Positions 34,910 through 44,817 of a stretch of DNA of 64,000 nucleotides are shown here, in pieces (position 1 is the stretch's first letter; each line of letters begins with the position of its first letter). The stretch comes from Martinezella lusitana. Its GTDB lineage: Bacteria; Pseudomonadota; Alphaproteobacteria; Rhizobiales; Rhizobiaceae. The stretch is taken from the NCBI RefSeq assembly GCF_014207095.1, contig NZ_JACHBG010000002.1, forward strand, positions 496,001 through 560,000, written 5' to 3'. The notes under the pieces are model-generated. The model was given only the letters and a program-made list of their open reading frames with translations, had not been told where the DNA came from and did no database searches. The translations under genes and the position numbers were made by a program.

Positions 34910-35908
34910 ATGCTCATCTCGCAGATCAAGGGTTCGAACGGCGAGATCGTCGTTGCGGTGCGCAACGGACCAGGCGAAGCCGCCAAAACCGTCGTCAATG
35001 GCGGCAGCGTCTACAAGCTCGCGATGGAAGCTGCCGATAGCGGCAAGTCGCTTGCATCGGTCATTGAGGCTCACGGTCTCGGCGAGACCATCGATCTCGA
35101 AAAGGCCTATGCCGAAGGCCGTTTCCTGCCGCCGATCACGCATCCCGATGCGGCACATTTGCACCTGACCGGCACCGGCCTGACGCATCTCGGCTCGGCT
35201 GCGACGCGCGATTCCATGCACAAGAAGACGACGGAAGTTGCCGAGGAAACGCTGACCGACTCCATGAAGATGTTCAGGATGGGCATCGAGGGCGGCAAGC
35301 CGAAGGCCGGCGAAAAGGGTGTTCAGCCCGAGTGGTTCTACAAGGGCAACGGCCATGGCGCCGCAGCTCCGGGTGCCGCGCTCGTGTCTCCGTCCTTCGC
35401 GCTCGACGGCGGTGAAGAGCCTGAAATGGCCGGTATCTACGTTATTGCCAAGGATGGTACGCCATTCCGCATCGGCTTTGCACTGTCGAACGAATTTTCC
35501 GACCACGTCACCGAGCGGATCAACTATCTCTATCTCGCCCACTCCAAGCTGCGTCCGGCAAGCTTCGGCCCGGAAATCCGCATCGGTTTGGCGCCGGAGG
35601 ATATTCGCGGCACGTCCCGTATCAAGCGCGGCGACAAGGTGATCTTCGAAAAGCCTTTCCTTTCCGGGGAGGCGAACATGTCGCACACCTTCGCCAACCT
35701 TGAATATCATCACTTCAAGTACGGCCTCTTCCGCGCTCCCGGCGATGTGCATGTGCACATGTTCGGCACGGCGACGCTTTCTTTCGCCGAGGGCATCAAG
35801 CCGGAAGCCGGCGATGTCTTTGAAATCGAAGTTGCCGATTTCGGCCTGCCGCTGCGCAATCCGCTAGCGGTTGCGGCTGAAGAGAATGTGGCTGTTCGCC
35901 AGCTGTAA
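34910..35908 (+). CDS. gguC: GguC / AraD1: 2-keto-3-deoxy-L-arabonate dehydratase
   Basis: A 332-residue fumarylacetoacetate-hydrolase-superfamily protein of the GguC/AraD1 type (HLTGTGLTHLGSAATRDSMHKK, GIYVIAKDGTPFRIGFALSNEFSDH, HFKYGLFRAPGDVHVHMFGTATLSF). It probably converts 2-keto-3-deoxy-L-arabonate to 2-oxoglutarate semialdehyde, the step between its two downstream neighbours' reactions. I prefer ATG at 34910, with AAGGA eight bases upstream, over ATG at 34901. GguC was first named only by its place in the chvE operon; context here supports the enzymatic role. Confidence 0.87.
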   Translation: MLISQIKGSNGEIVVAVRNGPGEAAKTVVNGGSVYKLAMEAADSGKSLASVIEAHGLGETIDLEKAYAEGRFLPPITHPDAAHLHLTGTGLTHLGSAATRDSMHKKTTEVAEETLTDSMKMFRMGIEGGKPKAGEKGVQPEWFYKGNGHGAAAPGAALVSPSFALDGGEEPEMAGIYVIAKDGTPFRIGFALSNEFSDHVTERINYLYLAHSKLRPASFGPEIRIGLAPEDIRGTSRIKRGDKVIFEKPFLSGEANMSHTFANLEYHHFKYGLFRAPGDVHVHMFGTATLSFAEGIKPEAGDVFEIEVADFGLPLRNPLAVAAEENVAVRQL

Positions 35909-35973
35909 TTCGTCGAGCCCGGCTGTTAGGCTCGGCCGGGCATCTCCAATGCGAACCAGGAAGGCATGACGCC

Positions 35974-37407
35974 ATGACCATTCATCAAAACTTGATCGCC
36001 GGCGAGTGGACCGGAACCGCCGGTACCGAGAACATCAACCCGTCGGACACGAATGAGGTCGTCGGCCTCTATGCGAGTGCGACCACGCAGGATGTCGCCG
36101 ATGCGATCGCTGCCGCCAAGGCTGCCTTTCCGGCCTGGTCGCGGTCCGGCATTCTGGAGCGCCACACGATCCTGAAGAAGACGGGCGAGGAGATCCTGGC
36201 ACGCAAGGAAGAGCTCGGCGCGTTGCTCGCCCGCGAAGAAGGCAAGACGCTTCCGGAAGCGATCGGCGAGACGATCCGTGCTGCGCAGATTTTCGAGTTC
36301 TTTTCCGGCGAGGCGCTGCGCCTGGCAGGCGAGATATTGCCTTCCGTACGCCCGAACATCGGTGTCGAGATCACCCGCGAGCCGCTCGGCGTCATCGGCA
36401 TCATCACTCCTTGGAACTTTCCGATCGCCATTCCGGCCTGGAAAATCGCGCCGGCGCTCTGCTACGGCAACACAATCGTCTTCAAGCCGGCCGATCTCGT
36501 GCCAGGCTGCTCATGGGCGATCGTCGATATCCTCCACCGTGCCGGTCTGCCGAAGGGTGTCATGAACCTCGTCATGGGCAAAGGCTCGGTCGTCGGCCAG
36601 GCCATGCTCGACAGCCCGGTTCTTTCCGGCATCACCTTCACGGGCTCTGTCGGCACCGGCAAGCGTGTGGCGTTGTCTTCCGTCGAGCATGGCCGCAAGT
36701 ACCAGCTCGAAATGGGTGGCAAGAACCCGATGGTCGTGCTTGACGATGCCGACTTGACGGTTGCCGTCGAGGCCGCCGCCAATTCCGCCTTCTTCTCGAC
36801 TGGTCAGCGCTGCACCGCCTCGTCGCGCCTCATCGTTACCGAAGGCATTCACGACAAGTTCGTGGCGGCGCTGACGGAGAAGCTGAAGACACTCAACGTC
36901 GACAACGCCCTGAAGTCCGGCACCCATATCGGCCCTGTCGTCGATGCCAAGCAGCTGAAGACGGATACCGACTACATCGAGATCGGCCGGCAGGAAGGCG
37001 CAAGGCTCGCATTCGGCGGTGAACTCGTCAGCCGCGAGACGCCCGGCTTTTACCTGCAGCCGACGCTGTTCACCGAAGCGACGAACCAGATGCGCATCAG
37101 CCGCGAAGAGATCTTCGGGCCGGTGGCCTCCGTCATCCGCGTCAAGGATTACGACGAGGCGCTCGCTGTTGCCAACGACACGCCGTTCGGCCTGTCCTCC
37201 GGCATTGCCACCACGAGCCTGAAGCATGCGACGCATTTCAAGCGCAACGCGGAAGCCGGCATGGTGATGGTCAACCTGCCGACGGCCGGCGTTGATTTCC
37301 ACGTGCCGTTCGGCGGCCGCAAGGGTTCGTCCTTCGGTCCGCGCGAGCAGGGCAAATATGCCGCCGAGTTCTTCACCACCGTCAAGACCGCCTACACGCT
37401 GGCCTGA
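35974..37407 (+). CDS. araE: 2-Oxoglutarate semialdehyde dehydrogenase (aldehyde dehydrogenase family)
   Basis: A 477-residue NAD(P)-dependent aldehyde dehydrogenase. PWNF (147-150), the general base in YQLEMGGKNP (Glu246) and the nucleophile in FFSTGQRCTASSRL (Cys280) are intact. It sits between GguC/AraD1 and L-arabinonate dehydratase, so it most likely oxidises 2-oxoglutarate semialdehyde to 2-oxoglutarate, the final step of the non-phosphorylative arabinose pathway. The symbol follows that assignment. The ATG at 35974 has AAGG upstream. Confidence 0.87.
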   Translation: MTIHQNLIAGEWTGTAGTENINPSDTNEVVGLYASATTQDVADAIAAAKAAFPAWSRSGILERHTILKKTGEEILARKEELGALLAREEGKTLPEAIGETIRAAQIFEFFSGEALRLAGEILPSVRPNIGVEITREPLGVIGIITPWNFPIAIPAWKIAPALCYGNTIVFKPADLVPGCSWAIVDILHRAGLPKGVMNLVMGKGSVVGQAMLDSPVLSGITFTGSVGTGKRVALSSVEHGRKYQLEMGGKNPMVVLDDADLTVAVEAAANSAFFSTGQRCTASSRLIVTEGIHDKFVAALTEKLKTLNVDNALKSGTHIGPVVDAKQLKTDTDYIEIGRQEGARLAFGGELVSRETPGFYLQPTLFTEATNQMRISREEIFGPVASVIRVKDYDEALAVANDTPFGLSSGIATTSLKHATHFKRNAEAGMVMVNLPTAGVDFHVPFGGRKGSSFGPREQGKYAAEFFTTVKTAYTLA

Positions 37408-37471
37408 TCATCGAATTCAAAGCCCCGGGCGCGAACGAGGCGGCCCGGGTGACACAAAGGGTACCGAGACT

Positions 37472-39217
<1,746 letters not shown>

Positions 39218-39242
39218 GATCGGTGTTTTGAAGTACAGCCAG

Positions 39243-39264
39243 GGGCGGGATGAAAATCCCGCCC
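39243..39264 (+). terminator. Intrinsic terminator of the chvE-ggu-ara operon
   Basis: A perfect 8-base inverted repeat GGGCGGGA/TCCCGCCC with a six-base A-rich loop is followed by ATTCTTTAT. It lies 25 bases past the dehydratase stop codon. Confidence 0.8.
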
Positions 39265-39510
39265 ATTCTTTATGGCGTGCACTGGATGCAAGGTTAAAGT
39301 AGCAACCTCGGCATGTGTTGAAAGTGGGTGTTCTTGTCTTGCTGGCCTTCCCGGGATATGAGGGCGGCATGAAGCTTTGTCGAAGTATCATCTGCATCGT
39401 GCTCTCGCGCTAAATGCGTGGAGAGCGTGAGCGCGAGCGATGGTCAAATCGCTCGCGGAGTTGCCGCTTGCCGTTCCGCAAGCGCATTTTCTCATGCAGT
39501 GAGTTCTACA

Positions 39511-40146
39511 ATGGACAATTTTTTCGAGAGCCCTTTCAAGGGCAAGACCCTCGTCGAGCAGGTCACCCATCCCAACATCCTCGTCGGCCGTTACAGCTAC
39601 TATTCGGGCTATTATCACGGCCACAGTTTTGACGACTGCGCACGATTCCTTCCTCCGGCGAAGGGTGTCGACAGGCTGATCGTCGGCAGCTTCTGCTCGA
39701 TCGGGTCAGGTGCCGCCTTCATCATGTGCGGGAACCAGGGTCACCGCCACGATTGGATCAGCACATTTCCCTTCTATTGGATGTCGGAAGTTTCCGCTTT
39801 TGCAGAGGCGGAGAACGGTTACCTGCCGGCAGGGGACACCGTGATCGGCAATGACGTCTGGATCGGTTCCGAGGCGATGGTGATGCCGGGCGTCAAAATC
39901 GGCGACGGAGCGGTCATCGGCACGCGCGCTCTGGTGACACGCGATGTCGAACCCTACGCCGTCGTTGGCGGCAATCCCGCCCGCACGATCCGCAAACGGT
40001 TTGACGATGATCGCGTGCGACTGCTTCTTGAGATGAAGTGGTGGGATTGGTCGGACGATCAGCTGAAGGCGGCCATGCCGATCCTGACCGGCGGCGATAT
40101 TGAAGCTCTCCATCATCATTGGCAGGACGCTGTGAAATCTGACTGA
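39511..40146 (+). CDS. catB: CatB-type xenobiotic acetyltransferase
   Basis: A 211-residue trimeric left-handed beta-helix acetyltransferase of the XAT class. Hallmarks are [48 protein letters not shown] (active-site His in GHRHDW), hexapeptide repeats [27 protein letters not shown], and [16 protein letters not shown]. CatB enzymes acetylate chloramphenicol; chromosomal rhizobial copies may have other natural substrates. The ATG at 39511 is chosen as the start of the conserved region. It is a single gene with its own terminator. Confidence 0.87.
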   Translation: MDNFFESPFKGKTLVEQVTHPNILVGRYSYYSGYYHGHSFDDCARFLPPAKGVDRLIVGSFCSIGSGAAFIMCGNQGHRHDWISTFPFYWMSEVSAFAEAENGYLPAGDTVIGNDVWIGSEAMVMPGVKIGDGAVIGTRALVTRDVEPYAVVGGNPARTIRKRFDDDRVRLLLEMKWWDWSDDQLKAAMPILTGGDIEALHHHWQDAVKSD

Positions 40147-40148
40147 TC

Positions 40149-40177
40149 CTGAAGCGGGCAGTTGATGCCCGCTTCAG
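40149..40177. terminator. Terminator hairpin after catB
   Basis: A perfect 12-base inverted repeat (40149-40160 with 40166-40177, five-base loop) lies three bases past the catB stop, in the gap before the convergent transglutaminase gene. No long T-run follows. Confidence 0.65.
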
Positions 40178-40281
40178 CCAGAACGGTTGGCCGCAGCAAC
40201 TCTCGATCCTCGAGGTGTTGCGGCCAATCCGGAGGAGCGCGAAGGTGTTCTAACGAATGTGGCAGGCCGCGCTTGCCTCCG

Positions 40282-41106
40282 TCAGCTCTGACTCTGGCTT
40301 TGGCTCTGCCCCTGACTTGCCACAGACACCTTGACGGTCAGGGTTTCGCCTGGTGTGCCGACCCGCATGCCGGAAACGGGCGCGGCGTCGCGATAGCACA
40401 GACCTGTCGCCAAGCGGACGTAGCGGGCGTCGGGACAGACGTCATTGGCCGGATCGAAGCCGACCCAGCCAAGGCCGGGAATATGTGCCTCAGCCCAGGC
40501 ATGTGTGGCAGCCTGCTCGTTCTTGCCTTCCATCATCAGATAGCCCGAGACGTAGCGGGCCGGAATCTGCAAGGCACGGGCGGCTGCGATGAAGATATGG
40601 GCATGATCCTGGCAGACGCCGCTCTTCTTTTCGAGCGCCTGCTCGGCGGTTGTTTCGGTATCGCTGGTACCCGGCTTGTATTCCACGGATTGATGGATGG
40701 TGCTCATCAGCGCGTGCATCCTGCCAAGCTCGTTGTCGCCGGAAACACCGCGCAACAGCTCTTTCGTGAGCTTGCCGGCCTTGGTACGCGGTGTCTCGCG
40801 CAAATGCAGCCAAAGCGGGGTGAAGCCGAGATGCTGCCCCACGACGCCATTGAGATCCTGGGTTTCGACTTCCCCAGCAGCCACGATTCTCGTCGCCTCC
40901 TGCTGGCCGTCGAGTGAGACGAGCGTGATGCGATTGCCGAACTGGTCGTCATATTCGACTTCCGGACTGGCGCCCTCGACTGTCAGCTTCCAGTCGATGA
41001 CAGTTTGGCCGGCGCCGCTCAAGGGTGTCAGGCGCAGCCGCTGTAGCGAGAATTGTGCCGGCTCGTCGTAGCGATATTCCGTAATATGGCTGATGGTCAG
41101 TTTCAT
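40282..41106 (-). CDS. Transglutaminase-like protein with Ser-Gln repeat tail
   Basis: A 274-residue protein with a bacterial transglutaminase N-domain (1-80) and a papain-like transglutaminase core. The triad is visible: Cys165 in KSGVCQDHAH, His202 in THAWAEAH and Asp218 in GFDPAN. The protein ends in a short Gly/Ser-Gln repeat (GQSQSQSQS). It is the last gene of a trio with an alpha-E protein and a permuted ATP-grasp protein, spaced by 12 and 6 bases. The trio is predicted to make or cut amide bonds on a peptide; the substrate is unknown. No signal peptide is seen. Confidence 0.87.
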   Translation of the reverse strand: MKLTISHITEYRYDEPAQFSLQRLRLTPLSGAGQTVIDWKLTVEGASPEVEYDDQFGNRITLVSLDGQQEATRIVAAGEVETQDLNGVVGQHLGFTPLWLHLRETPRTKAGKLTKELLRGVSGDNELGRMHALMSTIHQSVEYKPGTSDTETTAEQALEKKSGVCQDHAHIFIAAARALQIPARYVSGYLMMEGKNEQAATHAWAEAHIPGLGWVGFDPANDVCPDARYVRLATGLCYRDAAPVSGMRVGTPGETLTVKVSVASQGQSQSQSQS

Positions 41107-41118
41107 AATGTCGCCCGC

Positions 41119-42060
41119 CTACTCATAGAACCGATAGCCATCGGAAATCTCCGCGCCAAGCTTGTTGTTGCGAGCGACGAAATCCTCCAGGAACTCATGC
41201 AGACCTTGGTCCATGATGCGCTTGATCGTCAGTTTTTGCAGCGACTGGCGAATGGCTTCCGCTGTGTCATGCGCCTGCAACCGCTTTTCGTATTCGGCGC
41301 CCAGATAGCCCATGTTGCTGACGATCTTGTCGTAGCAGTAGGCAAGAGAGCGCGGCATCTGGCCGTTGAGGATCAGGAAGTCCGCGATGTTGGCCGGCTT
41401 GTATTCGGGGTCGTAGGCCCATTTGTAAGCCCGATGCGCCGACACCGATCGCAGGATCGACTCCCATTGCGCATTGTCGAGCGAGGAGCCGACATGCGAG
41501 ACGGAAGGCAGAAGCACATAATACTTCACGTCGAGAATGCGGGCGGTATTGTCGGCACGCTCGATGAAGGTGCCGATGCGGGCGAAATTATAAAGCTCGT
41601 TGCGCAGCATCGAGCCATGGAAGGCGCCGCGGATTAAGCCGGCGCGCTGCTTGATCACATCGATCGTCTCCGGCAGCTCGGCTGTTTTCAGCTTTTTGCC
41701 GAGGAGGGTCTTCAGTTCGATCCAACATTCGTTGGTCGCTTCCCAGGTGTCGCGGGTCAGCGCCGTGCGCACCATACGGGCATTGTTGCGGCCATATTCT
41801 ATACAGGACATGACGCTCGACGGGTTGGACCGGTCACGCATCAGGTAGTCGATGGCGTCGGCGCCCGTCATCTTGTCGTGCACCTGGCCGTAGGCTTCGC
41901 GTACGCCGGCGCTCTGCAGAACGCCGTCCCAGTCGTCATCGGCGGCATCGCTGCGCGTCAGCGACATGCGCTGACCGGCATCGACGAGGCGGGCTATGTT
42001 TTCGGCGCGCTCGATGTATCGGAACATCCAGTAGAGGCCATTCGCGGTTCTTCCCAGCAT
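41119..42060 (-). CDS. Alpha-E domain protein (DUF403)
   Basis: A 313-residue all-helical protein that starts LGRTANGLYWMFRYIERAENIARLVDAGQRM, the conserved helix-rich opening of the alpha-E family. A second IERADNTARILDVKYY repeat is seen around 190. These proteins are nearly always encoded with a circularly permuted ATP-grasp protein and a transglutaminase, as here, and act as unknown partners of them. The stop is 12 bases before the transglutaminase start. Confidence 0.88.
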   Translation of the reverse strand: MLGRTANGLYWMFRYIERAENIARLVDAGQRMSLTRSDAADDDWDGVLQSAGVREAYGQVHDKMTGADAIDYLMRDRSNPSSVMSCIEYGRNNARMVRTALTRDTWEATNECWIELKTLLGKKLKTAELPETIDVIKQRAGLIRGAFHGSMLRNELYNFARIGTFIERADNTARILDVKYYVLLPSVSHVGSSLDNAQWESILRSVSAHRAYKWAYDPEYKPANIADFLILNGQMPRSLAYCYDKIVSNMGYLGAEYEKRLQAHDTAEAIRQSLQKLTIKRIMDQGLHEFLEDFVARNNKLGAEISDGYRFYE

Positions 42061-42066
42061 GTCCGA

Positions 42067-43503
42067 TCAGTCCTCCAGAACCCAGGTGTCTTTGGTGCCG
42101 CCGCCCTGGCTGGAGTTGACCACCAGCGAGCCCTCCTTCAACGCCACGCGGGTGAGCCCGCCGGGAATGATCCGCACCTTGTCGGAGACGAGGACATAGG
42201 GCCGCAGATCGACATGCCTGGGCGCAATGCCCTTGTTGACCAGGATCGGCACGGTCGACAGCGAAAGGGTTGGCTGCGCGATGTAGTTGTTCGGCTTGCT
42301 CTTCAGCTTCTCGGCAAAGGCCGTCCGCTCCTTCTTCGAGGCCGTCGGTCCGACGAGCATGCCGTAGCCGCCGGAGCCGTGAACTTCCTTGACGACGAGA
42401 TCGGCAAGGTTGTCGAGCACATACTGCAGGCTATCCGGCTCTGAACAGCGCCATGTCGGCACATTTTCGAGGATCGGTTTGCGGCCTGTGTAGAACTCGA
42501 CGATTTCAGGCATGTAGGAATAGATCGCCTTGTCGTCGGAAATGCCGGTGCCGGGCGCATTGGCGATGGTGATATTGCCGGCGCGATAGACATCCATGAT
42601 GCCGGGAATGCCAAGCGCGGAATCCGGGCGGAAGGTTAGGGGATCGAGGAAGTCGTCGTCGACGCGGCGATAGAGCACGTCGATGGCCTCATAGCCGCGC
42701 GTCGTACGCATCTTCACCTTGCCGTCGATGACGCGCAGATCCGAACCTTCGACCAGCTCCACGCCCATCATGTCGGCGAGGAACGAATGCTCGTAATAAG
42801 CGGAGTTGTAGATTCCGGGTGTCAGCACCGCGACGCGCGGTTTGCCCGTACAGCCGGGAGGCGCGAGCGATGCCAGGCTCTGGCGCAGCAGGAGCGGATA
42901 GTCCTCGACGCGCTGCACCTTGTTCTGGTGAAACAGCTCGGGGAACATCTGCATCATCGTTTCCCGGTTTTCCAGCATGTAGCTGACGCCGGAAGGCGTG
43001 CGGGCGTTATCCTCGAGCACATAGAACTGGTCTTCGCCGGTGCGGACAATATCGGTGCCGACAATGTGGGTGTAGACGCCGCCCGGTGGGCGGAAGCCGA
43101 TCATCTCCGGCAGGAACGCGTCGTTCTTCTCGATCAGCTCGCGTGGAATACGGCCGGCGCGAATGATTTCCTGCTTGTGGTAGATGTCGTGGAGGAAGGC
43201 GTTGAGAGCAATGACCCGCTGTTCGATGCCCTGGGCGAGCTTGCGCCATTCGCGGCCTGAAATGATGCGGGGGATGATGTCGAAGGGGATGAGCTTTTCG
43301 GAGGAGTCTGCGTGTCCGTAGACCGCGAAGGTAATTCCCGTTTTTCGGAAGATGGTTTCCGCATCTCGGGACTTGGCAATCAGGTGGCCTCTATCCTGAC
43401 CGGAGTACCACTCGAAGTATTTCTCATAAGGTGCGCGCGGATCTTCATCCGCAATCATCATTTCGTTAAATGCCAAAGGCGCGGTCCCCGTGTTTTTACC
43501 CAT
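42067..43503 (-). CDS. Circularly permuted type 2 ATP-grasp protein
   Basis: A 478-residue protein of the DUF404/DUF407 type. It carries the ATP-grasp signature pieces FYVLEDNARTPSGVSYMLENRE, RVAVLTPGIYNSAYYEHSFLAD and VVKEVHGSGGYGMLVGP, in permuted order. Such proteins resemble glutathionylspermidine synthase-like ligases and probably activate a carboxylate with ATP to form a peptide-type bond. First of the trio. The start is uncertain: I take ATG at 43503 (no clear ribosome site), with TTG or ATG starts about 12-16 codons later also possible. Confidence 0.85.
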   Translation of the reverse strand: MGKNTGTAPLAFNEMMIADEDPRAPYEKYFEWYSGQDRGHLIAKSRDAETIFRKTGITFAVYGHADSSEKLIPFDIIPRIISGREWRKLAQGIEQRVIALNAFLHDIYHKQEIIRAGRIPRELIEKNDAFLPEMIGFRPPGGVYTHIVGTDIVRTGEDQFYVLEDNARTPSGVSYMLENRETMMQMFPELFHQNKVQRVEDYPLLLRQSLASLAPPGCTGKPRVAVLTPGIYNSAYYEHSFLADMMGVELVEGSDLRVIDGKVKMRTTRGYEAIDVLYRRVDDDFLDPLTFRPDSALGIPGIMDVYRAGNITIANAPGTGISDDKAIYSYMPEIVEFYTGRKPILENVPTWRCSEPDSLQYVLDNLADLVVKEVHGSGGYGMLVGPTASKKERTAFAEKLKSKPNNYIAQPTLSLSTVPILVNKGIAPRHVDLRPYVLVSDKVRIIPGGLTRVALKEGSLVVNSSQGGGTKDTWVLED

Positions 43504-43854
43504 TTGAATACAATGGTTTTTACAATGCAAGAAGTATGCGCAGTTGCCGGTGAGAATTTAGCAATGTCGAAAAGTGCCGGATTTGCAGGCAGTTAAGAAT
43601 AGATAGGTCATTGCTGACTGGATACTGCTGCATTGCTCGGATCAAAATTTAAGCATCTGCTTGTTTTGCAGCCTGCGGATCTCAGGCGCGACGATGCTTC
43701 TCCGGCTGTGAAGAAAAATTGATGGATGTTGTCAGCAGATGGATTTTGACGGTTCCGCCGCCATCGGCTATCAGCCGTTTGCCCCTCCGCGCGGCAATGG
43801 GAGCAAGATCCTGCTTCCGGTATCGACGCGCCAACATATTTCGGTTCGATTTTC
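43504..43854. other. Divergent intergenic region
   Basis: A 351-base gap between the ATP-grasp trio and the DMT exporter gene. It is relatively AT-rich near 43500-43620, which suits the trio's promoter. I find no supported small gene or repeat. Confidence 0.45.
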
Positions 43855-44748
43855 ATGTCCCTCGATAGACTTGCACCGGCGATCTTCGTCCTTCTCTGGT
43901 CCACTGGCTGGATCGTTGCCAAGTATGCATCGCTGCATTCGGGACCGTTCACCTTTCTGATGATCCGCTACAGCCTGTCGGCGCTTGCTTTCGTGCTCGT
44001 CTGTTCCGTCACGGGCGCACGCTGGCCGCGAGACTGGTCGAGCGTCTACCGGGCCATTTACTCCGGTGTCTTCCTGCATGGCATTTATCTGGCGGGCCTC
44101 TGGTGGGCGATCGCCGAGGGCGTGCCGGCCGGCATTTCCGGCATCATCGCGGCCTTGCAGCCCCTGATGACGGCCATGGCGGCGCCGTTCCTCGTCGGCG
44201 AACGCATCCAGCCGATCCAGCGTCTTGGATTGCTGCTCGGCTTTGTCGGCATCGCGATTGCTATTTCGCCGAAGCTGCTGGCGTCGGGCACGGCCGATCT
44301 CTGGCAGTCAGCCGTCCCGCTCGTCGTCAATCTTCTGGCGATGGTATCGGTGACCTATGGAACGCTCTACCAGAAGCGCCATCTTCAAACCGGTGATCTT
44401 CGCACTATCGCAACCCTGCAATATGTCGGCGCACTAATCGTCACCGTGCCTCTGGCCTTCATATTCGAAGGCCTGCGCTTCGACGGCACGCAGACGGCGA
44501 TCCTCTCGCTCCTCTGGTCTGTGTTCGGACTGTCGATGGGGGCTGTCGGCCTGCTGCTCTATCTGATCCGCCGCGGGCAGGTCTCGCGCGCGGCATCGCT
44601 GATCTACCTGATGCCGCCGGCCGTCGCCATCGAAGCGGCAATTGCGTTCGGCGAGCCGCTGACGCTGCCGATCATCATCGGTACCGTCGTCGTGGTGATC
44701 GGCGTCTATCTGACCAATCGGCGCACGGCGGATGTCGTGCCGGAATAG
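43855..44748 (+). CDS. EamA/DMT family transporter
   Basis: A 297-residue exporter with ten membrane helices arranged as two EamA repeats (about 8-135 and 150-290). It opens with FVLLWSTGWIVAKYA and includes PAGISGIIAALQPLMTAMAAPFLVGE, the conserved stretch of the RhaT/EamA class. Members export amino acids or metabolites; the substrate is not known. Start ATG at 43855. Confidence 0.87.
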   Translation: MSLDRLAPAIFVLLWSTGWIVAKYASLHSGPFTFLMIRYSLSALAFVLVCSVTGARWPRDWSSVYRAIYSGVFLHGIYLAGLWWAIAEGVPAGISGIIAALQPLMTAMAAPFLVGERIQPIQRLGLLLGFVGIAIAISPKLLASGTADLWQSAVPLVVNLLAMVSVTYGTLYQKRHLQTGDLRTIATLQYVGALIVTVPLAFIFEGLRFDGTQTAILSLLWSVFGLSMGAVGLLLYLIRRGQVSRAASLIYLMPPAVAIEAAIAFGEPLTLPIIIGTVVVVIGVYLTNRRTADVVPE

Positions 44749-44768
44749 GCTTGAATGACGGAATAAAG

Positions 44769-44793
44769 AAAGGGGGCCAATCGGCCCCCTTTT
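44769..44793. terminator. Bidirectional intrinsic terminator
   Basis: AAAGGGGGCC, a four-base loop, then GGCCCCCTTTT: a classic hairpin with A-run on one side and T-run on the other. It serves both the DMT gene and the convergent helicase gene. Confidence 0.9.
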
Positions 44794-44817
44794 ATCGCGT
44801 ATCAGTTTGATGACGTA

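Noticed and set aside
40267..40320. Short tandem repeat at the 3' end of the transglutaminase gene read as a CRISPR or satellite
   Set aside because: It is a few in-frame Ser-Gln codons, without spacers or sufficient copies.
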